Assembly: GCA_026392045.1 (NCBI GenBank)
Contig: JAPLCU010000042.1
Span: 1 to 42,736 of the forward strand
Reading direction: 5' to 3'
Origin: Armatimonadota bacterium
GTDB taxonomy: Bacteria > Armatimonadota > UBA5829
DNA length: 42,736 nucleotides
Position numbers and translations under genes: made by a program. The notes under the pieces were generated by a model. The model ran no database searches, was not told the origin of the DNA, and saw nothing but the letters and a program-made list of their open reading frames with translations. Of the stretch, positions 17,732-27,360 are shown piece after piece (within the stretch, counting starts at the first letter, position 1; each line of letters begins with the position of its first letter).

Positions 17732-18583
17732 ATGAAAAAGACTAATCAAACAAATAAGATAATGATGTTCTCATTAGCGTTCGCTGTTTTAATTTTGATA
17801 TCAGGATGCGGCGGGGGGAGTTATCCCACCCTGCATGCTACTCCGGATGGAATTGGAGAGAATCCTCCGCCAATCCCTACAAATAACCACTGGTCTTGCG
17901 GATTTGAGGCAAACGAGGGGTTTAGTCTGGGGAGCATTGCTGGGCAAGTCGGCTGGGTTATCAGCGACTGGAAGACTGCGGACAATTCCAGCATAACGAT
18001 TACAAGTGATATGGCAGCGGCGGGCACTGCGTGTATGAAGATGGATTGCCCTACTTCTTCGGATCGCGTTGAATGGTGGAGGAATATCATCTCAGCAATA
18101 CAAACCAATACCGGTGTTCCAGATGTGCCGCTGAAATCGGTCACTTTCAGAATGAAAGTCTACAGAGATCCAGGTGTGACCGTCTATCCGCCGGATTCCA
18201 ACACGCAGCGCTCCAACCTCTGGTTCAATCAATTCAGCTATGCTCCAGAAAATCCTAGATATATCGAATTTGGCGATTCATCTACTGATACCAAGTTGCA
18301 CGCAACTATGATGAACAGCACCCCCAGAATTTGGAATGATGCAGGATGGGAGCAGATAGCAGGACGATTCATCGAAATAGTGATATATGACAATTTCAAC
18401 GAAGGTGTCAGGATTGTCTGGTACGATGGAATACGTGTCGCTACCGTGCCAATTTACAATAGCAGCAAACGCTACAGCACCTTCGGGTTTGGATATCAGG
18501 CGCTAAACCCGATTGTTCCTGCTAATCTCGGCAAGCCAGTGTATATTGATGATATCGACTTGAGCTGGGAGATTGCCCAATAA
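17732..18583 (+). CDS. Lipoprotein, paralogue 2 of a tandem pair
   Basis: 283 residues, with the same architecture as the preceding gene: type II signal peptide (lipobox LISGC), Pro-rich linker, NHWSCGFEANEGFSLGSIAGQ, then VPLKSVTFRMKVYRDPG, NLWFNQF, GWEQIAGRFIEIVIYD, VWYDG and a closing VYIDDIDLSWE. These blocks align one by one with the first paralogue, so the pair arose by tandem duplication and then diverged substantially. AGAGG lies 9 nt before the ATG. The 48-bp gap to the first paralogue has no terminator, so they are probably one transcript. Function is inferred only as ligand binding at the cell envelope. Confidence 0.8.
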   Translation: MKKTNQTNKIMMFSLAFAVLILISGCGGGSYPTLHATPDGIGENPPPIPTNNHWSCGFEANEGFSLGSIAGQVGWVISDWKTADNSSITITSDMAAAGTACMKMDCPTSSDRVEWWRNIISAIQTNTGVPDVPLKSVTFRMKVYRDPGVTVYPPDSNTQRSNLWFNQFSYAPENPRYIEFGDSSTDTKLHATMMNSTPRIWNDAGWEQIAGRFIEIVIYDNFNEGVRIVWYDGIRVATVPIYNSSKRYSTFGFGYQALNPIVPANLGKPVYIDDIDLSWEIAQ

Positions 18584-18625
18584 TCAATCGTTCATAGCGC
18601 ATTGCACGCTTCTTATATCTTAGTT

Positions 18626-18649
18626 CGCCCGCAATCTCTGATGCGGGCG
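18626..18649 (+). promoter_or_regulatory. Hairpin with conserved AATCTCTGAT loop, copy 1
   Basis: A perfect 7-bp stem CGCCCGC/GCGGGCG encloses the loop AATCTCTGAT (18633-18642). It lies 49 nt before the ATG of the TonB receptor gene and 42 nt after the lipoprotein stop. A T-run (CTTTTTAC) follows 11 nt later, so termination or attenuation is possible. A second hairpin with an identical loop but a different, compensating stem lies at 21404-21427. Confidence 0.55.
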
Positions 18650-18698
18650 TAACAACTATCTTTTTACTCGTCCTTGTTCGATTTTGTGGAGAACACTT

Positions 18699-20756
18699 AT
18701 GAAAAATCTATATTCGAAGTGGTTAATCATTGCGTTAATTATCGCCCCAGGCATTCTCTACGCAACGCCGTGTGTTGCTCAGGATGAAAAGAAAAACGAA
18801 GTGTCGCTCGCTGACATGAGCATTTTTGAGCTCCTGAATGTCGAGGTAACAACCACCAATAAGCATGGTGAAAAGCTGCTCGATGCGGCTGCAGCCGTTT
18901 ATATCATTACAGGTGATGACCTTAGGAGAATGGGCGCGAGCAGCATTGCTGAAGCGCTCAGATTGGTTCCGGGTGTTCAGGTAGGACGTGTTACTTCAAG
19001 TAAGTGGTCTATCGGCGCCAGAGGGTTTTGTGATGTCTTCTCCAATAAACTCCTTGTATTGATGGACGGCCGCAGTGTGTATTCTCCGCTGTTTTCGGGT
19101 GTGCTCTGGGATGTTGCCGACACAATGCTAGAGGACATAGACCGGATAGAGGTCATCAGAGGTCCTGGAGCGGCGCTTTGGGGCGCTAATGCGGTGAATG
19201 GTGTTGTTAATATCATCACCAAAAGTGCGGTGCAGACCGATGGCAAGTATTTAGTGTATGGGTTTGGTGGCGACCTTACCAAGCTACAGGGATTGCGAAT
19301 CGGCGGCCCGGTAGGTAAGAACAGCCATTTACGGGTCTACGCAAAAGGCATGGCTTATGACAATCTACGCAATATCACAAACCAAGAATGCAGTGACTCA
19401 TGGGATCAGGACCGAAGCGGCTTCAGATTCGATTATAACCCGGATGAAAATGCTTCGCTAACGGTGATGGGGGATGCTTACAATGCGTCTGCTTGGAGCG
19501 ATTATTCTATCGGCGAGGTCACTACCCCACCGTTTAAGTCAAGTTTAATCAGCAATACTAATTCGTCCGGATCAAATATGCTTGTGAAGTGGAGTAAGGC
19601 AGGCGAACAAAACAACAAGTCAACACTCCAGTTTTATTACGATAATGCTAAGATACAGGACCCGGTTATGTTTGGCGAGGATAGGGAAACCTATGATTTT
19701 GACTATCAGAGGGAGACCCATCCAAGCGGCGGGACAGTGTTCATCTGGGGACTTGGTTACCGCCACTCAATAAGTGATACAACCAACGGCCAGATAGTGA
19801 CATTTAAATATAGACAGGTCACTGACAATCTATATAGTTTTTTCTTCCAGAATGATCAGAAAATCGTACCTGATAAGCTCAGGTTCATCTTAGGGGCTAA
19901 GCTTGAGCGCAACGATTATACCAAATATGAATTCCAGCCTAATGCTCGGTTAGCGTGGACTCCATCGTCTAATATGACTCTGTGGGGTGCGGTATCAAAA
20001 GCGGTCAGAACCCCATCGATAGCTGATTTCTATTCAATCTATAATATAATCGCTCCGCCGGATGAGTTTGGCAGGGCTAGAATATACACCATTTTCAGCA
20101 ATCCGAATATGCAGTCTGAAAAGCTCACCGCCTATGAGCTTGGGTGTCGTTTCAAGCCTTCGCAACGCGTATTGATAGATGTGGCTGCTTTTATGAACTT
20201 CTATGATGATCTGCGGTCATTGGAACCCGGCGCTCCATATATCGAGAATACATATAGCAGCGGTTGGCAGGAGCATCTCCATTATCCGCTTTATGTCAGC
20301 AATAACTTCAAAAGCAATTCCAGAGGCTTGGAGCTGGCAGCAGACTATGTTCCATCAAAACGCTGGCGGATAAGGTTTGGCGCAAGCATGATGAACTTAT
20401 GGCTGGACCGCTCAAATACCTTTGATGTCAAAGGATCTAACCTCGAGAAAACATATCCTAAGAAGCAGTATAGCATTGCTTCATTCTGGGACATTTCCAG
20501 CAATCTAACGCTCGACGCAATGTTATATGCAGTTGGCTCATCTGAGATGCCTTCTCTGGGTAAGGAGAATCTCCTTATCCCCGCTTACAACCGGCTGGAC
20601 TTTAGATTGGCTTATAAAGACAAAAGTGACACGGAGTGGGCTCTAGGAGCCAAGAATTTTGCCGGCAAGAGCCATATCGAGGGAGGTTCAATCTACGGTG
20701 AGCAGCAGTCCTATATTGGGCAGAGCTTCTATATGACTGCAAAAAAGACATTCTAG
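18699..20756 (+). CDS. TonB-dependent outer-membrane receptor
   Basis: An outer-membrane beta-barrel receptor with an N-terminal plug. From ATG 18699 (GGAG 7 nt upstream) it has 685 residues. A signal peptide of about 27 residues ends near TPCVAQ. A short segment resembling the start of related receptors (SLADMSIFELLNVEVTTTNKHGEKL) precedes the plug domain: VYIITGDDLRRMG, LRLVPGVQVGRV, NKLLVLMDGRSVYSPLFSG, IDRIEVIRGPGAALWGANAVNGVVNIITK. The barrel covers the rest and ends with an aromatic residue (KKTF), as barrel proteins do. Receptors of this subtype are often neighbours of YfiR proteins and sensor kinases, as here. The ligand is unknown. Confidence 0.93.
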   Translation: MKNLYSKWLIIALIIAPGILYATPCVAQDEKKNEVSLADMSIFELLNVEVTTTNKHGEKLLDAAAAVYIITGDDLRRMGASSIAEALRLVPGVQVGRVTSSKWSIGARGFCDVFSNKLLVLMDGRSVYSPLFSGVLWDVADTMLEDIDRIEVIRGPGAALWGANAVNGVVNIITKSAVQTDGKYLVYGFGGDLTKLQGLRIGGPVGKNSHLRVYAKGMAYDNLRNITNQECSDSWDQDRSGFRFDYNPDENASLTVMGDAYNASAWSDYSIGEVTTPPFKSSLISNTNSSGSNMLVKWSKAGEQNNKSTLQFYYDNAKIQDPVMFGEDRETYDFDYQRETHPSGGTVFIWGLGYRHSISDTTNGQIVTFKYRQVTDNLYSFFFQNDQKIVPDKLRFILGAKLERNDYTKYEFQPNARLAWTPSSNMTLWGAVSKAVRTPSIADFYSIYNIIAPPDEFGRARIYTIFSNPNMQSEKLTAYELGCRFKPSQRVLIDVAAFMNFYDDLRSLEPGAPYIENTYSSGWQEHLHYPLYVSNNFKSNSRGLELAADYVPSKRWRIRFGASMMNLWLDRSNTFDVKGSNLEKTYPKKQYSIASFWDISSNLTLDAMLYAVGSSEMPSLGKENLLIPAYNRLDFRLAYKDKSDTEWALGAKNFAGKSHIEGGSIYGEQQSYIGQSFYMTAKKTF

Positions 20757-20838
20757 CTGATCTACATAAGATAATTGGAGTCTAATGCTAATAAATTACG
20801 GCATAGCGCTCCAAGCAATACCTTATCAGGATTTATTG

Positions 20839-21387
20839 ATGACTTACAAGACGCATCTGATTGTATTATTAATATCGTTCTTGTGCATGATCAGCTTATC
20901 AAGCCAGGTCAATGCCAGCCCTACGGGAACTGACGCCGAAGTGAAAGCAGCTTTTGTGTGTCAGTTCCCCAATTTCATTGATTGGCCTGATTCCGCATTT
21001 ACGGATGCGAACTCCCCATTTGTGATCGGGGTGCTAGGTGACGATCCTTTTGGCTCAACACTGGACAACATGGTTAAAGGAAAGACGATAAATGGCCGAA
21101 AGATGATTGTCAAACGATCCAATAGCGTCAACAATCTGCAGAGTTGCCAAATTGTGTTTATCAGCTCCAGCGAAAAATACCGTTTATCCCGAATTATTGA
21201 TAGCTTCAAGGGATCAAATGCTCTGCTCGTAAGCGACATCAATGATTTTGCAAAAAAGGGCGGAATTATAGGCTTTATCTATAAAGACAACAAGATAGCC
21301 ATTCAGATCAACCAGGAAGCAGCAAAACGTTCTAAACTAAAGATCAGTTCAAAGCTCTTGAGACTTGCAGATATCGTTGGAAATTAG
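20839..21387 (+). CDS. YfiR family periplasmic protein
   Basis: A periplasmic protein of the YfiR (DUF4154) family. In Pseudomonas YfiR represses the diguanylate cyclase YfiN by binding its periplasmic domain. Landmarks are VKAAFVCQFPNFIDWPD after the signal peptide, VIGVLGDDPFG, the central CQIVFISSSE, ALLVSDINDFAKKGGIIGF and IAIQINQEAAKRSKLKISSKLL at the end. I place the start at ATG 20839 (MTYKTHLIVLLISFL), which gives a normal signal peptide and has AGGA 7 nt upstream. An alternative ATG at 20785 has GGAG only 4 nt upstream and would add 18 residues. The gene lies directly before a kinase with a CHASE8-like sensor, the kind of domain YfiR is known to control in YfiN. Confidence 0.88.
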   Translation: MTYKTHLIVLLISFLCMISLSSQVNASPTGTDAEVKAAFVCQFPNFIDWPDSAFTDANSPFVIGVLGDDPFGSTLDNMVKGKTINGRKMIVKRSNSVNNLQSCQIVFISSSEKYRLSRIIDSFKGSNALLVSDINDFAKKGGIIGFIYKDNKIAIQINQEAAKRSKLKISSKLLRLADIVGN

Positions 21388-21403
21388 AAAGGTATTACAT
21401 GTT

Positions 21404-21427
21404 CGGGCGTAATCTCTGATGCGCCCG
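21404..21427 (+). promoter_or_regulatory. Hairpin with conserved AATCTCTGAT loop, copy 2
   Basis: Stem CGGGCGT/GCGCCCG (six Watson-Crick pairs and one T-G) encloses AATCTCTGAT (21411-21420). The loop is identical to that at 18633-18642, while three of the seven stem positions are swapped on both sides so that pairing is kept. It lies 14 nt before the start of the hybrid kinase and overlaps its ribosome-binding region, a position suited to translational control. Confidence 0.55.
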
Positions 21428-21441
21428 TGATTAAGGTATGA

Positions 21442-24400
21442 ATGCTTATGCAATCATTCAACAATATCTCAATTAAGCACAAACTCACAATAATAACGAT
21501 GCTTACTACTATCGCCGCGTTGTTGCTGGCTTGCGCCGCATTCATTACTTTCGAACTTTATTCTTATCGCGAGGCCGCAACAAACGATCTAATTGCTGTA
21601 GCCGACATCGTAGGCAGCAACATAACCGCATCGATTACATTTAATGACCCCCAATCGGCTACAGAAACTCTTGTATCACTGCGCGACAAACCCCACATTG
21701 TGGCTGCTCGAATTTACACCAATGATGGCAAACTGTTCGCTCATTATTCCAGGAACCAAAGCAAAAGCATTCTATTGCGCAATCAAACGAAGTCTATAGG
21801 CAGCCAGTTCGTTGCGAACAATCTGGTCTTGTATCGTACGGTAATGCTTGATAAGAATCGTGTAGGTATGGTAGGCATACAGACTGACATGCAGGAGATG
21901 CATGATAGAATCACTCGATACGTTGGCATTGTGTTGGTCGTCGTTGTGATCACAACACTGCTTGCATTTTTGATCTCGTCAAGAGTTCAGCTAATTGTAT
22001 CTGAGCCTATATACCGCCTTGCTGATGCTGTTTTGCGAGTTAGTAAAGATAAAGATTTCTCCACTCGTGTTGAAAGCGATTCTAAGGACGAGCTTGGCAC
22101 ACTGATTGACGGCTTCAATGAAATGCTCGCACAGATCAAAGCGCGAGATGCCGCCCTCCATGAGGCCCGCGACCAGTTGGAAAAGCGAGTGGAAGAGCGT
22201 ACACAAGAGCTCAGAGCGCAAGTGACGGTCCGAAAACGAGCAGAAAACAGCGCCCGTAAAGAATATGCAAAACTATCTGCAATGATATCCGGAATGGAAG
22301 AAGGAGTTGTGTTTGCTGACGCTAAAAACCTGGTGGTTGAGGCAAACAACTACTTCTGCAGATTTATCGAACAGAAACGCAATGATGTGATTGGCACAAA
22401 TATCCTGGACCTCTTCAGCTCAGAAGATCACGAGGAAATTCTGGAAGTTACAACTCAATTCCGCACAAATCAGATCAAGCAACCATTCGTTTTGCAGAAA
22501 GCAATCGCCGACACCGAAGTCATATTGCGCTACCAGCCGATTTATCGCGACGAACACTATGACGGGATGTTGCTCAACATAATCAACGTGACGGAGCTTG
22601 TTTCGGCGCGCAAGCAGGCAGAAGCGGCAAGCAAGGCTAAGAGCGAGTTTCTGGCGAACATGAGCCATGAAATCCGCACCCCGATGAACGGCATCATTGG
22701 TATGACAGAACTTGCGCTTGATACTGACCTGAATCCGGAGCAACGCGACTATTTGAGATGTGTTATCTTGTCTGCAGATACGATGCTATCTATTATAAAC
22801 GATATCTTGGACTTCTCCAAAATTGAAGCCCGAAAACTAGATATAGACCCAGTAGAGTTCGAACTGCGCGACAGCATTCTTGAAACAGCCAGCACTCTTG
22901 CTCTAAGAGCTCATGAGAAGGGATTAGAACTTGCGTGTAGGATCAGCCCTGATGTGCCGGATTGTGTTATCGGCGATTCACAGCGGCTTAGGCAAGTATG
23001 GACGAACCTGATAGGCAACGCAATCAAGTTTACCAGTCAGGGTGAAGTATTTGTGAATGTCGAGCTTGAATCCCAATCTGATGATCAGTTTGTAATTCAC
23101 TGTAGCGTCAGGGACACTGGAATAGGCATTGAAAAAGAAAAACAAAAGCGGATTTTTGAAGCATTTGCCCAAGCTGATGGTTCCACAACGCGCAAATATG
23201 GCGGCACCGGATTAGGACTTGCCATTTCCGCGCAACTTGTGGAAATGATGGGCGGCCAAATATGGGTAGACAGTAAGCCGGAAGCAGGTAGCACTTTCCA
23301 CTTCACAATTCGTCTGGACGCACAAAAATCGCAGATCAAGAAAGCAAGTATGAAACAAAAAGCATTAGAAGGCATGTCTGTGCTAGTGGTTGATGATAAC
23401 TCCACTAACAGCCGAATTCTTGAAGAAATGCTCATCGGATGGAAGATGATCCCGACGTTGGCCGACAGCGGTCCGGCTGCTCTTGAGAAGTTGAGAGAAG
23501 CTGCCACTAATGGATCGCAGTTCGCGCTGATCCTGTCAGATGTTAACATGCCGGTGATGGATGGGTTCATGTTGGCATCAGAAATCAAGAAAGCCCCTGA
23601 GTTTGGCGGTTCGGCCATTATCATGCTGTCTTCGAGAGGCTATTGTGATGATGCCGTCAAGTGCAAAGAACTGGGCATTTCACTCTATTTGGCGAAACCC
23701 ATAAAGCAATCTGAATTATTGACTGGAATCCTTAAAACCCTTGGAGCGCTATCCCTAATTGACGAGCCTATGGAGATCGCAGATCAGATGAATAACAATA
23801 ATGAGTCTCTACAAATACTTCTCGCTGAGGATAACCCAGTCAATCAGCTGCTCGTAGTTCGCATATTGGAGAAGCGTGGTCACAATATGACCGTGGCTTC
23901 AAATGGCAGGCAGGCTATTGAGGCTCTGTCCGAGAATAAGTTTGACATTGTGCTTATGGACGTCCAAATGCCCGAGATGGATGGGATCGAGGCCACTACA
24001 TCTATTCGAGCCAGGGAAGAGCTCACCGGCGAGCATATCCCGATAATCGCCATGACTGCCCACGTAATGAAAGGCGACCGTGAACGATGTCTGGCAGCAG
24101 GTATGGACAGCTATATACCCAAACCCATTCAAGTCTCCGAGCTCCTAAGCGTGATACATTCACTGGTTGCAAGTCCTGATACCGCAGAGAGCGCCAAAGC
24201 GCAACAGCATCCAATCGACCTGAAATCCATAATTTCCAAACTGGATGGCGACATGGAGCTTGTTGCGGAACTGGTGGGCATATTCATCAGCGATTGCCCA
24301 AATATGATGATGGCGATCAGAGACGCTCTGGCCAAAACTGACGCAGAAGCTTTGACAAAGGCTGCTCACAACTTAAAGGGATCAATCGGCAACTTTGTAG

Positions 24401-24552
24401 CTAAAGATGCATTTGAAGCAGCGCGCAATCTTGAGATGATCAGCCGTGAAGGGGATCTCAGTTGTGCTCAGGAGCAATACGACATTCTTGTTAGAGAGAT
24501 TGACCGACTGTGCATTGAACTCTCGACGCTCACTCTGAAGGAAGCGGCATGA
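21442..24552 (+). CDS. Hybrid sensor histidine kinase (CHASE8-like, HAMP, PAS, HisKA, HATPase, REC, REC, Hpt)
   Basis: A 1036-residue membrane kinase with an internal phosphorelay. TM1 is at about 15-38 and TM2 at about 160-180. The periplasmic loop between them ([30 protein letters not shown]) matches the CHASE8 sensor seen in YfiN. A HAMP domain (about 181-235), a coiled coil, and a PAS domain (about 275-385) follow. HisKA has [10 protein letters not shown] with His409; the ATPase has its N-box (Asn526) and [10 protein letters not shown]. Two receivers carry Asp700 and Asp840, and the Hpt carries His976 in AAHNLKGS. The start at 21442 has AAGG 5 nt upstream. Its stop overlaps the next start (ATGA), so the GGDEF-EAL protein is coupled and is the likely final phosphate acceptor. 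Confidence 0.94.
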   Translation: MLMQSFNNISIKHKLTIITMLTTIAALLLACAAFITFELYSYREAATNDLIAVADIVGSNITASITFNDPQSATETLVSLRDKPHIVAARIYTNDGKLFAHYSRNQSKSILLRNQTKSIGSQFVANNLVLYRTVMLDKNRVGMVGIQTDMQEMHDRITRYVGIVLVVVVITTLLAFLISSRVQLIVSEPIYRLADAVLRVSKDKDFSTRVESDSKDELGTLIDGFNEMLAQIKARDAALHEARDQLEKRVEERTQELRAQVTVRKRAENSARKEYAKLSAMISGMEEGVVFADAKNLVVEANNYFCRFIEQKRNDVIGTNILDLFSSEDHEEILEVTTQFRTNQIKQPFVLQKAIADTEVILRYQPIYRDEHYDGMLLNIINVTELVSARKQAEAASKAKSEFLANMSHEIRTPMNGIIGMTELALDTDLNPEQRDYLRCVILSADTMLSIINDILDFSKIEARKLDIDPVEFELRDSILETASTLALRAHEKGLELACRISPDVPDCVIGDSQRLRQVWTNLIGNAIKFTSQGEVFVNVELESQSDDQFVIHCSVRDTGIGIEKEKQKRIFEAFAQADGSTTRKYGGTGLGLAISAQLVEMMGGQIWVDSKPEAGSTFHFTIRLDAQKSQIKKASMKQKALEGMSVLVVDDNSTNSRILEEMLIGWKMIPTLADSGPAALEKLREAATNGSQFALILSDVNMPVMDGFMLASEIKKAPEFGGSAIIMLSSRGYCDDAVKCKELGISLYLAKPIKQSELLTGILKTLGALSLIDEPMEIADQMNNNNESLQILLAEDNPVNQLLVVRILEKRGHNMTVASNGRQAIEALSENKFDIVLMDVQMPEMDGIEATTSIRAREELTGEHIPIIAMTAHVMKGDRERCLAAGMDSYIPKPIQVSELLSVIHSLVASPDTAESAKAQQHPIDLKSIISKLDGDMELVAELVGIFISDCPNMMMAIRDALAKTDAEALTKAAHNLKGSIGNFVAKDAFEAARNLEMISREGDLSCAQEQYDILVREIDRLCIELSTLTLKEAA

Positions 24553-26279
24553 AGATACTAATCGCAGAGGACGACCAAGTCTCACGACGCCTGCTGCAGG
24601 CTGTGCTTGAAAAGTGGGAGTATGAAGTTGTCGTTACTAGTAACGGTATAGATGCTTGGGAAATTTTGCAAAGTCCTGACGCTCCGCAATTGGCAATCCT
24701 TGACTGGATGATGCCAGGAATGGATGGATTGCAAGTCTGCCGACAAGTGCGCAATAAGAAGGATGACCGTTACATCTATCTGCTGCTTCTCACCGCCAGG
24801 AGTGCCAAAGAAGACATCATTGAGGGTATGCACTCTGGTGCGGATGACTATATCGCGAAACCTTTCGATAAAAGTGAGTTACATGTGCGCCTGAGCGCCG
24901 GTAAACGAGTGCTTGATCTTCAATCCGAGCTACTAACCACCCGGGAATCCCTTAGGAATCAAGCGACACGAGACCCTCTCACAGGTCTGCCAAACCGCCT
25001 GTTGTTTGCTGATCGGTTAGCTCATAATATTGAAGTATTGAGGCGGCACAGCGCGAAATTGGCAGTAATGTTTCTTGATCTGGATAGATTCAAGCTTGTC
25101 AATGACACGTTTGGACACAGCATCGGAGACTCACTGCTCAAGGAAGTAACAAATCGGCTTACCAACACGCTGCGTGAAATTGATACAATCGCTAGAATGG
25201 GCGGCGATGAGTTCACTTTGATCTTGACGGACTTGATGCATGTCGAAGATGCCAAAAGGGTAGCTGAGAGGGTATTGAAGGCGTTTTCCAGGCCATTCAA
25301 AGTGAAATCGCACGAGATATTTATCACCGTGAGCATAGGGATAAGCATCTATCCTTCAGATGGCTGCGACGCGGAAACTCTGGTGAAAAATGCAGATGCC
25401 GCCATGTATCTCGCAAAAGAAAAAGGGCGTAGCACATATCACATGTATACCAAATCGCTGAGTGAAAAGGCCGAGGTTAGAATCAGTCTTGAGAATAGCT
25501 TGCGTCACGCAGTCGAGCGTGATGAACTTATACTTCACTACCAGCCTTGTCTTCGCATTGCTACCGGCGAAATATTAGGTTCTGAGGCGCTTTTGCGGTG
25601 GCAGCATCCCGAAATGGGCATGATTCCCCCCCTCGATTTTATACCTTTGGCGGAAGATACGGGATTGATCACTCCCATCGGCGAGTGGGTAATTCATACA
25701 GCATGCAAACAAAACAAAGCATGGCAGGACGCTGGGTTCCCACACATTGAGATCGCCGTGAATGTTTCAGCGCGACAATTCCGCCAGCAGGACTTCCAAA
25801 ACACCGTTAAACATGCGCTTGCAGAGTCTGGGTTGGATGCAAATTGGCTTGTCCTCGAACTTACAGAAAGCACGATCATGCATAACCCTGAAAGCGCTGC
25901 TAAATTGCTTCAGAACCTGAAAGCAATGGGAGTGCATGTGTCTATCGATGATTTCGGTACGGGATACTCATCATTGAGTTATCTCAAGCGATTCCCAATA
26001 GACACAATAAAAATCGACCAATCTTTCATTAGAGAGATTACCACAAATCCAGATGATGCTGCCATTGCTGGGGCAGTTGTTGCTATGGCTCACAGTATGA
26101 AGAGAAGGGTGGTTGCTGAGGGTGTGGAGACCCTTGAACAGCTCGAGTTCTTGGCGCAATTGAAATGTGATGATATGCAGGGCTATTTCGTGAGCAAGCC
26201 GGTGAATGCTGAGGAGTTTGAAATGCTCATACGCACACACAAACGATGGGATCGATTTAGTCAGCCCAAAGCGGCATAA
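24549..26279 (+). CDS. Response regulator with GGDEF and EAL domains (c-di-GMP turnover)
   Basis: 576 residues. The receiver domain (1-118) has acidic residues Asp8/Asp9, phosphoacceptor Asp52 ([13 protein letters not shown]) and Lys104. The diguanylate cyclase domain has an intact active site GGDEF (218-222) and an intact inhibitory I-site REID (209-212), five residues upstream as expected. The phosphodiesterase domain has EAL (346-348), ELTEST, the DDFGTGYSS metal-binding loop (467-475), KID and AEGVET. All key residues for both reactions are present, so it may both make and degrade c-di-GMP, switched by phosphorylation. It overlaps the hybrid kinase by 4 nt and ends the cluster; an insertion sequence begins about 16 bp after its stop. 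Confidence 0.95.
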   Translation: MKILIAEDDQVSRRLLQAVLEKWEYEVVVTSNGIDAWEILQSPDAPQLAILDWMMPGMDGLQVCRQVRNKKDDRYIYLLLLTARSAKEDIIEGMHSGADDYIAKPFDKSELHVRLSAGKRVLDLQSELLTTRESLRNQATRDPLTGLPNRLLFADRLAHNIEVLRRHSAKLAVMFLDLDRFKLVNDTFGHSIGDSLLKEVTNRLTNTLREIDTIARMGGDEFTLILTDLMHVEDAKRVAERVLKAFSRPFKVKSHEIFITVSIGISIYPSDGCDAETLVKNADAAMYLAKEKGRSTYHMYTKSLSEKAEVRISLENSLRHAVERDELILHYQPCLRIATGEILGSEALLRWQHPEMGMIPPLDFIPLAEDTGLITPIGEWVIHTACKQNKAWQDAGFPHIEIAVNVSARQFRQQDFQNTVKHALAESGLDANWLVLELTESTIMHNPESAAKLLQNLKAMGVHVSIDDFGTGYSSLSYLKRFPIDTIKIDQSFIREITTNPDDAAIAGAVVAMAHSMKRRVVAEGVETLEQLEFLAQLKCDDMQGYFVSKPVNAEEFEMLIRTHKRWDRFSQPKAA

Positions 26280-26294
26280 TCGCTTGCAAATTAC

Positions 26295-26841
26295 CTATGG
26301 GCCGCAAAAACTACATCTGAGCACAAAAGCCCAATTTGTGCTATGCGCAAGATATGATAGATCATAGACGCATTATTCGTTATCTAAGTGAACGGTTGGC
26401 GGTTGACAGTTAATGGTTGACAGTTCCCAAACCGCTAACCGTCAACGGCCAACATAAGTCCTAAACGGTTGCCTACTCCTGCATTCGGTCAGCTATGGGT
26501 AGTAATCTCTCGATATTGGACTCATTGGGAATCACTGATCATAGTTGTGAAGCCTGATACCGTTGTTGGCTGGCATCACAAGGCATTTCGCTGGTATTGG
26601 ACTCGTAAATCAAGACCACCGGGGCGTCCATCAATATCCCGATCTACCATTGCGCTCATCAAGCGTATCCACCGAGAGAACCCACTATGGTCGCCGGAAA
26701 GGATTCACGATCAGATGCTTTCTCTTGGCATCATCGACATGCCGTCTCCGAACACATAGACGCTCTCAGCTCGCCCAACCTAATGCACAGTTGCCTTACA
26801 ATCACCGTGAATCGTCCGGATTGTATTATTGCGAGCCACAG
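26295..26841 (+). mobile_element. Internally deleted insertion sequence (IS481/IS3-like, DDE integrase type)
   Basis: The left tip (26296-26317, TATGGGCCGCAAAAACTAC) and the right tip (TGTGGCTCGCAATAATACA read inward from 26840) are imperfect inverted repeats of each other. Between them lie the ~210-bp left-end segment shared with 12453-12667, with GGTTGACAGT-type internal repeats at 26392-26425, and a fragment of a transposase gene. The element is only about 545 bp, too short for the full gene, so it is dead. The last 44 bp recur at 34129-34172. Confidence 0.75.
26463..26759 (+). pseudogene. Transposase fragment (integrase-core family)
   Basis: About 95 codons match the N-terminal helical region of DDE integrase-type transposases: AFGQLWVVISRYWTHWESLI, VKPDTVVGWHHKAFRWYW, RKSRPPGRPSISRSTIALI, HRENPLWSPERIHDQMLSLG. 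The normal N-terminal residues and the entire catalytic core are missing; a stop follows MPSPNT. The frame opens within the IS left-end segment, so translation is unlikely. Confidence 0.8.
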
Positions 26842-26859
26842 GTTTAGCATACCAATAAA

Positions 26860-26896
26860 AAAGCGGAGAATCCCCAAAGAGAGGTTTCTCCGCTTT
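26860..26896. terminator. Intrinsic-terminator-like hairpin
   Basis: AAAGCGGAGAA (26860-26870) pairs perfectly with TTCTCCGCTTT (26886-26896) over 11 bp with a 15-nt loop, and the upstream arm is preceded by an A-run. It would act best on minus-strand transcripts arriving from the 27361-33778 operon, where the A-run becomes a U-run. Confidence 0.6.
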
Positions 26897-27360
26897 ACAA
26901 TTGGTAGGGCGAGGAACCATCAGGGCAAACATTCTCTGAACTGGCGATGACAAATGTCATTTCTGCTTCACTGTTTTTGGAATTGGCACGCAAAGAGGCT
27001 CGTTCTCAAGGGTAGCTATGTAAAACAGCTGTTTTGAGCTTAGAATCCATCTTGAGTTTGTCTTGCGCCGCTAAATAGAGATAGGTTTGTTATAGCTATC
27101 AAATGGCTCCAAAAGCCAAGCAACCGCTACGACAAAACGAAACGAACATAGAAACGTCATTGTGATTGACCTCGTTTCCGGACCTCGAGTGACCTACCCC
27201 GTTCTCAGGATCAGGAAACATCGAGTCACTGCGGCGTTGCTGCTCTGCGGCCACCAGAGCCTCGCCAATCACCGTTCAGCACCCCGAGCTGGAGTTCTTG
27301 CGAGGGGCAGGTGAAAACCCAACCCACGTAGGCCTGCATTACGAATGCGTAAGGCTGGCG
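26897..27360. other. Non-coding stretch downstream of the PPR operon
   Basis: I see no gene in these 464 bases. There is no ribosome site with a continuing frame and no strong repeat. The AT-rich part (about 27000-27170) differs in composition from the GC-richer 27170-27360 part, so a junction may lie near 27170. Confidence 0.4.

Noticed and set aside
18626-18649. c-di-GMP (GEMM) riboswitch near the c-di-GMP genes
   Set aside because: The hairpin lacks the GEMM consensus helices and tetraloop receptor; only a simple stem-loop is present.
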